From the NCBI RefSeq assembly GCF_004329715.1, contig NZ_JXSY01000029.1, positions 1-64,000 of the forward strand: 64,000 nucleotides of DNA, written 5' to 3'. The DNA comes from Bowmanella sp. JS7-9. Its GTDB lineage: Bacteria > Pseudomonadota > Gammaproteobacteria > Enterobacterales > Alteromonadaceae. Shown here piece by piece: positions 1-10,883 of this stretch; within the stretch, counting starts at the first letter, position 1, and each line of letters opens with the position of its first letter. The notes beneath the pieces were generated by a model that worked only from the letters and a program-made list of their open reading frames with translations, was not told the DNA's origin and made no database searches. The position numbers were made by a program, and so were the translations under genes.

Positions 1-2155
1 CCCCCGCCGTACCGGCGGCCACTTCATCAAACTCGGTATTCAGGGTCAGACCCGGCTCACGCCAGTCATGCCGAATATCCTGTAGTTTGCCATCTGCGCG
101 CAGCGTATCCATCGCTTGTGCCGCTAGCTGGCGCAGTACCTCACCATCCGGGCCAGAGAAGCGGATACCGATCTTGGCACCCACGCCCGGGCCAAATTGC
201 AGACGTTGCAGATAAAACTCAGCGTTTTGATCCTGCTGTGGCAGTTCAGTACGCAGTGCCGCAATCAAATCATCGATTAATGCCTTGTCGGTCACCCGCA
301 CCAGCATCAGCGCGTAACTTTCATTGGCTTGTTGCGGCGCATACGTCAGGGTAAATCGATCGGCACCGCGACCAATAAAGCTGCTCACTGCAATCACGCC
401 GTCCTTGCCGAGCACAGTTTGCTCAAGCTCGCGCACGGCCTGCTCGGTGGCGCGGATATCGGTATCCTGCGGTCCCCAATAATGGATGTAAAACAGAGGC
501 GCATTAGACGGTGGAAAGAATCCCTGTTTGACCATGCCAAAACTGCCATAGGCAATCACGGTGACAATCAGCAAACCAGCCAGGGCAACCCAGCGTACTT
601 TTAATATTCCGCGCAATACACCGATAAATTTGTGTTGAAATGGCGACACAATTTCTTCACCTGTGGCACCGTCATCCGGACGATATAGCCATTTACCCAG
701 AATCGGTACCAGGGTTATTGCCAGCACCCAACTGAGCAGCAGTGAAATCATTACCACAGCAAACAGCGAGTAGAGGAATTCACCGGTCGCGTCATCTGAC
801 AGGCCAATCCCTGAGAACGCCGCAATACCGATAATGGTGGCCCCCAGCAGCGGCCATTGCGTACGCTTGACGATAAAACTCGCCGCGCTCTGGGGGCGCT
901 CTCCACGCTTAACCTGCATCATCATGCCTTCGGCAATGACGATGGCGTTATCCACCAACATGCCCATGGCAATTACCAGTGCGCCCAACGAAATGCGCTG
1001 CAAACGCAATTCCATCAGCCACATAATCAATACTGTGCCCATCACAGTTACCAGCAAGGTGGTTCCCACCACAACGGCGCTGCGCCAGCCCATAAACACC
1101 CACAGGGTGAGGACAACCACCGCCACCGATATCACCAGATTCTGGATAAATCCATCCACTGACTCATCGACAATACTGGCCTGATCATAAATCGCATCCA
1201 GCGAAATCCCGGCTGGCAACTGCGTGATCACCTGCTCGATTTTTTCACGCACGTTGTGGCCAACATCGACAATGTTGACGCCTGATTGAGCGGAAACCGC
1301 TAGCGTTACCGCCTCATTGCCCTGATGGCGCATGTAGGCCGGCTGAATATCGGCAGGCTCTACTTTTAACGTGGCTACATCCGAGACTTTAATGGTGCGA
1401 TTGGTGCCCGGCACCACCATGCTGATATTTTCCAGCGCATCCACCTGGGACGAAGGCTCATCCACCAGTACACGTAATTGCTTGCCATCAATTTCGACCC
1501 GCCCGCCATTAAACGGCCGGATGTTCTCACTGAACAACTGGGCAATTTGTGGAAAGCTGACCCCCAGGCTGGCGAGCCGATATGGATCGATATAGGCAGT
1601 GATTTGTTCCTGACGAATACCGCTGACCTGTACTTTGGCTACGCCTTCCACCATCAGCAGCTCGCGACGGATCTGCTTGGCAAAATGGCGTAATTCTGTG
1701 GCACTAAATTCTGGCGCAGTCAGGGCATAATACAGACCAAACACTTCACCAAAATCGTCATACACCACAGGAGCCTGGGTACCTGGCGGTAAATTACCCT
1801 GCACATCATGCAGGCGCTTACGCAGCTCATCCCATATTTGTGGTAATTCGCTGCCATCGAAATTGCGCTCTACTTCAACGGTTATATCTGAGCGACCTGG
1901 CGCAGATACAGAGGTGACCCTACGCAACTGCGACATCTGTTGAATCGTGGTTTCCAGTAATTCGGTCACTTCCTGCTCCACTTGATGAGCACTGGCACCG
2001 GGATACTGAGTAATCACTTTGACTTGTTTAATGGTAAACGGCGGATCTTCCAGACGGCCAATTTTCGACAAGGCAATCACACCACCGAGCATAAATATCA
2101 GCACCATCAACCACACATTGGTGGGAAAGCGCAGTGAGTACTTCGCGATATCCAT
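1..2155 (-). CDS. RND efflux transporter permease, N-terminal part (cut by window edge)
   Basis: Inner-membrane proton-driven pump subunit of a tripartite exporter. The frame is open from an ATG at 2155-2153 down to base 1 without a stop, so about 718 residues are visible of a family usually 1,010-1,050 long; the C-terminus lies outside the window. The translation opens MDIAKYSLRFPTNVW, has TM1 at about residues 12-30, then a porter domain with GRLEDPPFTIKQ and QYPGAS, the usual RND start. The TM4 acidic motif reads GMLVDNAIVIAEG, so the position that is a second Asp in AcrB is Asn here, as in several non-AcrB RND pumps. It starts 2 bp after the adaptor stop, so the two are one operon, probably under the divergent TetR gene. 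Substrate cannot be read from sequence. Confidence 0.93.
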   Translation of the reverse strand, partial: MDIAKYSLRFPTNVWLMVLIFMLGGVIALSKIGRLEDPPFTIKQVKVITQYPGASAHQVEQEVTELLETTIQQMSQLRRVTSVSAPGRSDITVEVERNFDGSELPQIWDELRKRLHDVQGNLPPGTQAPVVYDDFGEVFGLYYALTAPEFSATELRHFAKQIRRELLMVEGVAKVQVSGIRQEQITAYIDPYRLASLGVSFPQIAQLFSENIRPFNGGRVEIDGKQLRVLVDEPSSQVDALENISMVVPGTNRTIKVSDVATLKVEPADIQPAYMRHQGNEAVTLAVSAQSGVNIVDVGHNVREKIEQVITQLPAGISLDAIYDQASIVDESVDGFIQNLVISVAVVVLTLWVFMGWRSAVVVGTTLLVTVMGTVLIMWLMELRLQRISLGALVIAMGMLVDNAIVIAEGMMMQVKRGERPQSAASFIVKRTQWPLLGATIIGIAAFSGIGLSDDATGEFLYSLFAVVMISLLLSWVLAITLVPILGKWLYRPDDGATGEEIVSPFQHKFIGVLRGILKVRWVALAGLLIVTVIAYGSFGMVKQGFFPPSNAPLFYIHYWGPQDTDIRATEQAVRELEQTVLGKDGVIAVSSFIGRGADRFTLTYAPQQANESYALMLVRVTDKALIDDLIAALRTELPQQDQNAEFYLQRLQFGPGVGAKIGIRFSGPDGEVLRQLAAQAMDTLRADGKLQDIRHDWREPGLTLNTEFDEVAAGTAG

Positions 2156-2157
2156 AC

Positions 2158-3243
2158 TTAGCGCTCCGCGACGAACCGAATGACGGTGATATCGTCACGC
2201 ATTTTACTCACCCCGGCGGCCACAACCTGTTCATCTGCGGCTAAAGAGCCTTCAACAAAGGCAATGCCGTCACGCATACTTAGCACCTTGACCGGTACTT
2301 TTTCTACCTGTTTACGTGCCGGTACATACCGCCACACCACAAAGCCATCTCCTTCTGCCATCAACGCGGTGAAAGGCACCACTTTATTGGCCATCGTCTG
2401 GCCATCATTGACGTTCACTTTAACCACAGCACGGGCACCCGGGGTCACGCTGAAACCACTTTCTGCGGGTAGCGCAAACACCACTTTATAGGTTTGGGTA
2501 ATCGGATCCGGCTGCGCTGCGTGCTCCACGTACTGCACGTCAAACCAGGTATCCGGCTGAGCCAGAATGGCCGCTTTCGCGGTGACCTGCTGCTTACCCG
2601 CATGCAAGGTAAACAGGCGTTCCGGTACATAAATATTGAAGTAAATCTGCGATCTATCCTGTAGACGGGCAATGGTATCGCCAGCGCGCACGTAACTGTC
2701 GTTATCCACCAGGCGCTCGGCAATCTGGCCATCAAAAGGGGCATGCAAACGGCTGTAATCTAAATCCTGACGGGCCTTACTCAATGCCAGTACGGCTAAC
2801 TCATCTGCGGTTTGTGCGCTGTCCAAAGCGGACTGGGGCAATAAGCCCTGACTGACTAACGACTTAACCCGTGCTAATTCACGGTCGGCCTGCGCCACCC
2901 GGGTTTGTTCTTCTTTGACTTTTCGCTCAAACGGCTCGGGATCGAGGCGCGCCAGCAGATCGCCTTTTTTGACCTGAGTGCCCGCACGTAAATGTTCTTC
3001 AATCAGGCGACCTGTCACTTCGAAACGCACATCCACGGTTTTAACCGCAGACACCTCAGACGGAAACTCAAATTGTTTGCTGGCCTGTAAATTGGTCACA
3101 GTGGCCAGCTTAACCAGAGTCGGTTGCGCAGCGGTTTGACTCTCAGTCGACGCCGGTTGACATGCCATCAGGGTGGCAACAGATAACAATACGAGCGCCG
3201 CTCGCACTGACTTTTTCAAAGGAAATTCAAATACATTCATCAC
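2158..3243 (-). CDS. RND efflux periplasmic adaptor (membrane fusion) lipoprotein
   Basis: Periplasmic adaptor joining the RND permease to an outer-membrane channel, possibly the TolC at 11768. The 361-residue protein has a basic N-terminus, a hydrophobic stretch and a lipobox LMAC with Cys28 as the lipidated residue. A barrel-sandwich (lipoyl-like) domain follows (LRAGTQVKKGDLLARLDPEPFE, around residues 80-105 and again near 165-190), interrupted by a coiled-coil hairpin (about 107-160, QTRVAQADRELARVKSL). Beta-barrel and membrane-proximal domains follow. Family length is typical (350-400). It is the first gene of the operon; the leader upstream carries palindromes likely bound by the divergent TetR protein. 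Confidence 0.93.
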   Translation of the reverse strand: MMNVFEFPLKKSVRAALVLLSVATLMACQPASTESQTAAQPTLVKLATVTNLQASKQFEFPSEVSAVKTVDVRFEVTGRLIEEHLRAGTQVKKGDLLARLDPEPFERKVKEEQTRVAQADRELARVKSLVSQGLLPQSALDSAQTADELAVLALSKARQDLDYSRLHAPFDGQIAERLVDNDSYVRAGDTIARLQDRSQIYFNIYVPERLFTLHAGKQQVTAKAAILAQPDTWFDVQYVEHAAQPDPITQTYKVVFALPAESGFSVTPGARAVVKVNVNDGQTMANKVVPFTALMAEGDGFVVWRYVPARKQVEKVPVKVLSMRDGIAFVEGSLAADEQVVAAGVSKMRDDITVIRFVAER

Positions 3244-3272
3244 AGTTTTCTACTCAACGAGCGTTAATCCAG

Positions 3273-3291
3273 TGTAGTTGCTGGCACTACA
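3273..3291. promoter_or_regulatory. Operator-like palindrome, efflux operon side
   Basis: TGTAGT and ACTACA arms separated by 7 bp, 30-48 bp upstream of the adaptor start. The TGTAGT half matches the arms of the stronger palindrome at 3332-3352, so both may be bound by the same TetR-family repressor. Binding is inference. Confidence 0.45.
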
Positions 3292-3331
3292 TGCGCCGAA
3301 TCTGATATCGCTATTTTTTGAAAGCAAAAAG

Positions 3332-3352
3332 TAAACTACACGGTGTAGTTTA
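3332..3352. promoter_or_regulatory. Perfect 10-bp inverted repeat, probable TetR operator
   Basis: TAAACTACAC, one central base, then its exact reverse complement GTGTAGTTTA. It lies in the intergenic region between the divergent efflux operon and the TetR gene, where a local repressor normally binds and controls both directions. Confidence 0.7.
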
Positions 3353-3370
3353 AGGTCATTTATTGAAAAG

Positions 3371-3386
3371 TAAACTGATCAGTGTA
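3371..3386. promoter_or_regulatory. Operator-like palindrome close to the TetR gene start
   Basis: TAAACT-GATC-AGTGTA contains the perfect palindrome ACTGATCAGT and shares its TAAACT and GTGTA ends with the 3332-3352 operator. It ends 32 bp before the preferred TetR start, a position that fits autorepression. Binding is inference. Confidence 0.5.
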
Positions 3387-3418
3387 AAAATATGTTGGTT
3401 GACAACTTATGGCGATGT

Positions 3419-4036
3419 ATGAGCAATCCAAAGAAAACCCGCAGCGAACAGAAACGCGAGGACATCCTTAATGCCGCGATGACGGCGTTTCGTGAACAGG
3501 GGGTAAAATCAACCAGCATGGATAAACTGGCCGAATTGGCTGGGGTGTCTAAACGCACCGTTTATAATCACTTCGCCACTAAAGAAGATTTAGTGCTTAG
3601 CCTTCTCGCCGAGATGTGGCAACAGTTTATGTTGCGCTCAGATCTGCGCTATGACCCCAACATTACACCACGAGTGCAACTGCGCGAATTGATCGAAGCC
3701 GAAGTGAATATGCTGTGCGACGATGATTTTATCGCGCTGGCAAGGGTGGCCATGGGGCATTTCTTCTATCACCCGGATGCTATGCGTCGCGAGCTCGATA
3801 AAATGAACGCGCAAGAGACCGTACTGGAGCGCTGGTTAAAAGCCGCCAAGGCCGACGGTAAACTGAACGCAGATGACGTGCAATACGCTGCCGATCAATT
3901 ACGATCTCTGTTAAAGGGAGCATTATTCTGGCCGCGGGTGATGTGCGATGACGTCTGCCCCAAACTACCTGAGCGTAACAAACTCGTTGATGAAACTCTG
4001 ATGATGTTTAGCTGCCGCTACCTGAGCGCAGAATAA
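3419..4036 (+). CDS. TetR/AcrR-family transcriptional repressor
   Basis: One-component DNA-binding repressor. The N-terminal HTH is clear: REDILNAAMTAFREQGVKST followed by MDKLAELAGVSKRTVYNHF and KEDL, the canonical TetR helix-turn-helix (about residues 10-55). The C-terminal two thirds are the helical ligand-binding domain, resembling the AcrR-like C-terminal family. I prefer the ATG at 3419 (MSNPKKTRSE) over an in-frame ATG at 3392, because TetR proteins start about 10 residues before the first helix; length is then 205. It is divergent from the RND pump, and its probable operators lie between them, so it most likely represses the pump and itself. Confidence 0.93.
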   Translation: MSNPKKTRSEQKREDILNAAMTAFREQGVKSTSMDKLAELAGVSKRTVYNHFATKEDLVLSLLAEMWQQFMLRSDLRYDPNITPRVQLRELIEAEVNMLCDDDFIALARVAMGHFFYHPDAMRRELDKMNAQETVLERWLKAAKADGKLNADDVQYAADQLRSLLKGALFWPRVMCDDVCPKLPERNKLVDETLMMFSCRYLSAE

Positions 4037-4062
4037 CCATTTTGGCCGTCAAAACTAAATGT

Positions 4063-4091
4063 AAAAAGCCCCGAATTAATCGGGGCTTTTT
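4063..4091. terminator. Bidirectional intrinsic terminator between the TetR gene and parE
   Basis: AAAAAGCCCCGA, ATTAA loop, TCGGGGCTTTTT: a GC-rich stem flanked by A and T runs, so it can end transcription from both converging genes. Confidence 0.9.
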
Positions 4092-4113
4092 CGCTATTAG
4101 TAATGCGTCAGGA

Positions 4114-6006
<1,893 letters not shown>

Positions 6007-6101
6007 TTATCGTTGTAATTGTGCTGTGATGGGGCAAAACCTATGGGCTTGTTTTACGCCAAAAGGGGCTGCGACACAACCGTCCGCCCCACGAATGACG
6101 C

Positions 6102-6677
6102 TTATTTCAGTAAAAAATCTGCAATTGCCGGCAAATGCCGTTCAAAGCCAACAAAACTGTGATCACCGCCCTGTTCAACGGTCAATTTGGCGTGCTGATA
6201 TTTTTGTTCCGCATCCCGGTAATCCAGTGTTTCATCTCCGGTTTGCAAAAGCGTCCACAAATTTTCCGGCGCGCTCAGTGTTGGGGTATCCAGTGCTTTT
6301 AGCTCAGTGATGTGCTGCTCGTTAAGTTGGAAAATTTCGCCCGTATATGGCTGGACTAATTCCATCTGGTATTCGCTCAGCAACGCATAGGGTTTCACGG
6401 CCGGATTGATCAGCACCGCACGTCCACCGTAGGTTTGCTGCAACCAAGTAGACAAATACCCGCCCAGCGAACTGCCTATAAAGCCCAGTTGCCAGTCCTG
6501 ATAAGGCGCCAGCAATCGGGTCAGGTAGGCTTGTGCTTCGCCCGGGTAGCAAGGTAATTGTGGTGTGGCTAAACGCACCTTTGGATGATGTTGCTGAAAA
6601 TACTGGCGGGTCGCCAGAGCTTTGGCCGATTGTGGTGAGCTTTGGAAGCCGTGACAATAAACAACGAGTTGCGGCAT
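6102..6677 (-). CDS. yqiA: YqiA-family alpha/beta-hydrolase esterase
   Basis: Small cytoplasmic serine esterase, 191 residues (E. coli YqiA 193). It opens MPQLVVYCHGFQSSPQSAKA, has the nucleophile elbow GFIGSSLGGYLS with the catalytic Ser near residue 66, an Asp in the region LLQTGDETLDY and the catalytic His in GGDHSFVGFE near the C-terminus. It lies 98 bp upstream of parE on the same strand, the usual order, so co-transcription is likely. The natural substrate is not known; E. coli YqiA acts on short acyl esters. Confidence 0.93.
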   Translation of the reverse strand: MPQLVVYCHGFQSSPQSAKALATRQYFQQHHPKVRLATPQLPCYPGEAQAYLTRLLAPYQDWQLGFIGSSLGGYLSTWLQQTYGGRAVLINPAVKPYALLSEYQMELVQPYTGEIFQLNEQHITELKALDTPTLSAPENLWTLLQTGDETLDYRDAEQKYQHAKLTVEQGGDHSFVGFERHLPAIADFLLK

Positions 6678-6773
6678 AGGGTAAATAACTTCTGAAATAA
6701 GTGAAAAAAGTCAGATTTTCAAACAGATAGAACAACCTGAATTAGCAAAGCACAAAATATCATCCATACTGTT

Positions 6774-9209
6774 TTGAATCCACCTCATCCGCCGGGCAGT
6801 GCCGTTATTGTGAGTACTGAAGGTACCAGACAAAATCGCCGGGCCGCCGATCGGATTCAGGTCTCGCCCGAGTTGCATAAAGGTTTTGCCCTGGACGACA
6901 TCGAAGTGTTCCCCCACGACCACGTCGTATTGCGCGACGGGCAACAATATCATTTGTCGAATAAATCCATGGAAGTCCTGTTACTGTTCGCCAGTCATCC
7001 CGGCGAAATTCTCAGTCGTGAACATATCTGTGGATTTATCTGGGGGGATCGGGATGGGCACTCGGCGGCACTGACCCACGCCATCGGCGAGATCCGTCAG
7101 GCGTTAAAAGATGACAAAGATCTGCCGCGCTTTATTCAGACCCTGCCGCGGCGTGGCTACCGACTCATCATGCCGGTGAGCGTGCTAGGCCAACGACAGG
7201 AACACCATGCTGGCAGCAATGCTCAGTTAAAGAAAACCCTGGGCCAATGGAGACGTAAGCGCCTGTTTAAGGCCGGTGTCACCTATATTGTGGGTTCCTG
7301 GCTACTGATGCAGGTCGCCAATGTCACCTTACCGATATTTAACGCCGAAGGCTGGCACGATAAAATTCTACTGTTGGTGCTGATTGCCCTATTTCCGTTT
7401 GTGTTGTTGTATGCCTGGTGGGCGGAACTCCGCTTCAAAAGTCAGTTTTTGCAAAAAGCCAACAATGTCAGCGCCCGAAATGAACTGGTCCAGCGTGCCC
7501 GGGCAGATCTGACCTATATTGCCCTGCTGGGCTTGTTGTGTCTGTCGGTGAGTTACCTGATTTACGATCAGGCACTACAACCGCGAAATGCCATACAACG
7601 TGACTTTGCCAGTCAGGATGTCATCCCCAATACCGTCTTGGTACTGCCCTTCAAAACCATGGGCGACGTGAGCCAAAGTGATTTAGCCGGCATGCTAAAC
7701 GGTGAATTAATCAGTTTTTTATCGCAATTTCAGGGCATTAATCTGGTGTCAGAGCGCAGTGTACTGGCGCTCCCGGCAAATGCAGACCTGCAGCTGATTC
7801 AACAGCGCACCAAAGCCGAGTATGTACTGGAGGGGATTATCAATGGCGTGGAGAATATGCTGATTGTGCACTCCACATTAACCAATACCGTGACTGGTTT
7901 CACTGAATGGAGCGGCGAGGTATCGGTGGCGGCTGGTAATCCATTGTTGATGTTCGAAAAGCTCAGCCGACAAATCAGCGCCGCTCTGACCTTTCTGGCC
8001 AGTGGCAACCAGCAGGACGACAGTCAGTTTAAACCCACCGAAGATTTCCAGGCATTTGATCTCTATCTGCAAGGCAAGCAACTGTTGCGCGATGCGCACA
8101 ATTTAGCCCAACTGGAACAAGCCGAGCGCTTATTTGCCAGTGCATTGCAACGGGATAACCGCTTCCTGCTCGCCTTGTCCGGCTTATGCCGCACTCAGGT
8201 CGAGGAATATCGTATTAGCCAGAGTCTCAAAACCTTTGAAATGGCCATGCAAAACTGTCAGCAAATTGGTCTGGATGAGCGCCGCCGTGCGGAGTCGGAA
8301 ATTGCTCTCGGTGCGCTGTTCCGGCAAAAAGGGGAATACGCTACGGCTATCGAACATCTGGAGATTGCGCTGGCTGCAGACGAGGACAACAGTGAAGCGT
8401 TATCGCTACTCGCAGAGGCGTATGCACTCAATCAACAAAGCGGCAAAGCCGAACAGTTCTTCCATCAGGCCATCACCACAGACCCCGGCTTTTGGCGCAA
8501 CTACCAGCAGTACGGAAATTTTCTATTCGAGCAGGGCAAATACAAAGATGCCGCGGTGCAGTTTGAACTGCAAACCACGCTACAGCCAGACAGTGAAATG
8601 GCGTTCAATAACCTCGGCGCGGCTTACTTTATGGCCAATGACATGCCCCATGCGCGGCAAGCCTGGCAACAGGCGCTGGCTATTCAGCCCTCAGCGCCCA
8701 CTTACAGCAACCTGGCATCAGTCGCGTTTTACGAACATGATTTTGTCACCGCTGCTGCGCTTTATCGTCATGCAATTGAACTACGCCCGGAAAATGTGTC
8801 ACTGGTGGCCAACTGGGCCGACAGTCTGAAATTCGTCAACGGCCAACAGGAAAATGCCCGATTAGCCTATCAGGAGGCGCTACAACTGGCGCGCAACAGC
8901 CTGGTGGTCAACCCTAACGATAATTATATGCACGTGGCCTCTGCACGTTATTTAGCTGAATTAGATCAATGTGATAGTGCTAGAGAAATTACCCTGCCAC
9001 GCATGGCGAAATTTCCTGCCGACCCCTATATTTTTTACGAACTGGCATTGATTGCCAGCCATTGTGGTCAGGCAAACGAAGTACAGGCGATGTTGCAAAA
9101 AGCCATTAGCCTGGGCTATCCAGCCGAGACGTTACGACAGGATCCGCAATTTAGTGCGTTTACATCCAACATTGAGCAATTAATTTTGCCCACCCAAGTG
9201 ACCAAATAA
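6774..9209 (+). CDS. CadC/ToxR-like membrane regulator with C-terminal TPR repeats
   Basis: Predicted inner-membrane one-component transcription regulator. Residues about 40-135 are an OmpR/PhoB-type winged helix (LSNKSMEVLLLFASHPGEILSR and LPRFIQTLPRRGYRLIMPV). Hydrophobic segments follow at about 163-182, 196-216 and 245-264, then a TolB-N-like region (NTVLVLPFKTMGD) and at least seven TPR units (about 420-740). The first visible start is TTG at 6774; an in-frame GTG at 6810 (VSTEG) is an alternative. The next gene begins 30 bp downstream, so they probably form an operon. The layout is common in Alteromonadales, but the signal and target genes are unknown. Both genes run against the cpdA and yqiA-parE genes that flank them. 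Confidence 0.85.
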   Translation: MNPPHPPGSAVIVSTEGTRQNRRAADRIQVSPELHKGFALDDIEVFPHDHVVLRDGQQYHLSNKSMEVLLLFASHPGEILSREHICGFIWGDRDGHSAALTHAIGEIRQALKDDKDLPRFIQTLPRRGYRLIMPVSVLGQRQEHHAGSNAQLKKTLGQWRRKRLFKAGVTYIVGSWLLMQVANVTLPIFNAEGWHDKILLLVLIALFPFVLLYAWWAELRFKSQFLQKANNVSARNELVQRARADLTYIALLGLLCLSVSYLIYDQALQPRNAIQRDFASQDVIPNTVLVLPFKTMGDVSQSDLAGMLNGELISFLSQFQGINLVSERSVLALPANADLQLIQQRTKAEYVLEGIINGVENMLIVHSTLTNTVTGFTEWSGEVSVAAGNPLLMFEKLSRQISAALTFLASGNQQDDSQFKPTEDFQAFDLYLQGKQLLRDAHNLAQLEQAERLFASALQRDNRFLLALSGLCRTQVEEYRISQSLKTFEMAMQNCQQIGLDERRRAESEIALGALFRQKGEYATAIEHLEIALAADEDNSEALSLLAEAYALNQQSGKAEQFFHQAITTDPGFWRNYQQYGNFLFEQGKYKDAAVQFELQTTLQPDSEMAFNNLGAAYFMANDMPHARQAWQQALAIQPSAPTYSNLASVAFYEHDFVTAAALYRHAIELRPENVSLVANWADSLKFVNGQQENARLAYQEALQLARNSLVVNPNDNYMHVASARYLAELDQCDSAREITLPRMAKFPADPYIFYELALIASHCGQANEVQAMLQKAISLGYPAETLRQDPQFSAFTSNIEQLILPTQVTK

Positions 9210-9239
9210 TGCTGTGTTGGTCTTAATAAGGAGCTTCAC

Positions 9240-9665
9240 ATGCAAATTCCAACTCTGCGTCGTTTATTTTCCATTGCTGCCGTTCTGGCGTTGTTTGCCG
9301 TCAGCCCGCTGGCTCAGTCCAAAGACCACGACCAATCTCTGACCATTAATATTGCCGAGGGTTGTGTGTCCGATGTGGTCGCCGCCGATCCTTCAAATTG
9401 CGACCCATCCAGTAGCTGTAAAAAGCAAGATGGCTGTGTCTGTATCAAGCCGGATAAACACATTAGTTGGGCAAGCAGCGATGGAACCAACTTTACCCTG
9501 ACCGCGAAAAGCGGTAGTGGCTGGCCGTTCAAAAAGTGCAAAGACAGTAGAGATGGCAGCATGACCTGCAAAGTCGAAAAAGACGCCGCAGATGGCGATT
9601 ACCTGTATAACATTGAAATCGAGGGATGTGAGGTATATGACCCTCGCATCATTATTCAACGTTAA
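9240..9665 (+). CDS. Small secreted cysteine-rich protein, unknown function
   Basis: 141 residues with a clear Sec signal peptide (RRLFSIAAVLALFAVSPLAQS, cleavage near residue 26-27). The mature part carries eight cysteines (42, 54, 60, 66, 68, 100, 110, 130), with a CKKQDGCVC cluster, which suggests disulfides or metal binding in the periplasm or outside. A good ribosome site (AAGGAG) lies before the ATG. I do not recognise the family. It directly follows the CadC-like TPR regulator, so it could be a target or partner of it; that is inference from position only. Confidence 0.82.
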   Translation: MQIPTLRRLFSIAAVLALFAVSPLAQSKDHDQSLTINIAEGCVSDVVAADPSNCDPSSSCKKQDGCVCIKPDKHISWASSDGTNFTLTAKSGSGWPFKKCKDSRDGSMTCKVEKDAADGDYLYNIEIEGCEVYDPRIIIQR

Positions 9666-9681
9666 TTCATAGAGTTAACTA

Positions 9682-10422
9682 TCAGGCGCGAATCACCCGG
9701 CTGCTAATCTGCCCGTCTGGATACAGGGTTAACAGGCGGGCACCGGGTGCTTCATTGGCGAGCCCAAATTCCGCGGTATGCGCCCATTGCCAGCAGGTCG
9801 ATGGACAGCTCATGACCACTACATCGGCCAATTGCATTTCCCGCGCGGTATGAACATGCCCACAGATAGCCGCACGAATCTGCGGATAACCCGTCAGTAT
9901 CGCCTGCACTTCAGTGAGATTTTCCAAACCAATCTCATCCATCCAACTGTGCATATTCATTGGTGGGTGATGCATCGCCAGCAGATGAAATGCCTGTTCA
10001 GCCCCAGCCAGGCGTTGGGTCAAGCTATTAATCTGCAGTGCACCTAATGCACCTGCCACTTGCTCGGTTTGCGTATCCAGACAATGGATATGCCAATTCC
10101 CCAGTTGCAATGGAGTTTCCCAGCAATTTTCCGCTGGATAGACTGCACGCATCTGCTGTTGTTCATCATGATTACCCGGCAATACCCGATACGTGACAGC
10201 GGGAAAGAATGTGTCCAACAGGCGCAGAAGATGCTGATAGCTCTGGTGACTGTAATCATTGGAAATATCACCACTGATCACAATGGCATCAGGCTTCACG
10301 TCGCGCAGAGTGTCGAACACCGCACACAGCGATTGAAAGGGATTAATGTCCTGGTAGCCAATAGTGTTGGTATCAGCATGAAGATGACAGTCAGACAGCT
10401 GCAGTAAGGTAAATGTGGACAT
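9682..10422 (-). CDS. cpdA: 3',5'-cyclic-AMP phosphodiesterase CpdA (Icc)
   Basis: Class III cyclic nucleotide phosphodiesterase of the calcineurin-like metallophosphoesterase superfamily; it hydrolyses cAMP to AMP and lowers CRP signalling. The 246 residues contain the metal-ligand set: QLSDCHLH, VISGDISNDYS, PGNHDE, AMHHPPM and CGHVHTA. Length is close to the family norm (E. coli 275). It overlaps yqiB by one base and follows nudF-yqiB, the conserved order. The converging 141-residue gene ends 16 bp away with no obvious terminator between. Confidence 0.95.
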   Translation of the reverse strand: MSTFTLLQLSDCHLHADTNTIGYQDINPFQSLCAVFDTLRDVKPDAIVISGDISNDYSHQSYQHLLRLLDTFFPAVTYRVLPGNHDEQQQMRAVYPAENCWETPLQLGNWHIHCLDTQTEQVAGALGALQINSLTQRLAGAEQAFHLLAMHHPPMNMHSWMDEIGLENLTEVQAILTGYPQIRAAICGHVHTAREMQLADVVVMSCPSTCWQWAHTAEFGLANEAPGARLLTLYPDGQISSRVIRA

Positions 10423-10883
10423 TAATGGTCGGTAGCAGAAGAACTGGCGCTATGTTGCTGACAGAAGTGCAGCCACTCTGTCAGAAACAGATTCACCATC
10501 TCTTTTTCATTGCGTGCCAGCATGCGTTTATTCGGATAGCTGTAACTTGGCTTAATCGCACTGATATGCTGGCTTTGTAATACTTCCGCCATGCGCACAT
10601 CGTGATACATACGCACCTGCATGCTTGGTTGCAAGTAAGAGGGCAAACCTTTGTGCTGCTGACTGATCAGTAACGTAGTGGTAAAACGCGCGACGTCCAG
10701 AATCTGAATGTGGTAAGCCAAACGCTTGCCATCATCGAAATAAAACTCCAATGCATCTTCGTCCACCTCAGGCAACAGTGCCAGCAAATGGGCATAGTTC
10801 ACGTCACAGGTTGCCTGCAAACGTTTAAGGTTGGGTACGTATTTACGCTGAAAAGCACTCAAATCAATCACACCAGTTAGCAA
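10422..10883 (-). CDS. yqiB: DUF1249 protein YqiB
   Basis: Conserved cytoplasmic protein of unknown function, 153 residues. It matches the DUF1249 family in layout: VNYAHLLALLPEVDED, RFTTTLLISQQ, LPSYLQPSMQVRMYHDVRMAEV, then YSYPNKRMLARNEKEMVNLFLTEWL at the C-terminal third. It overlaps the end of nudF by 20 bp and cpdA by 1 bp, so translation of the three is probably coupled. No function can be read from sequence. Confidence 0.92.
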   Translation of the reverse strand: MLTGVIDLSAFQRKYVPNLKRLQATCDVNYAHLLALLPEVDEDALEFYFDDGKRLAYHIQILDVARFTTTLLISQQHKGLPSYLQPSMQVRMYHDVRMAEVLQSQHISAIKPSYSYPNKRMLARNEKEMVNLFLTEWLHFCQQHSASSSATDH

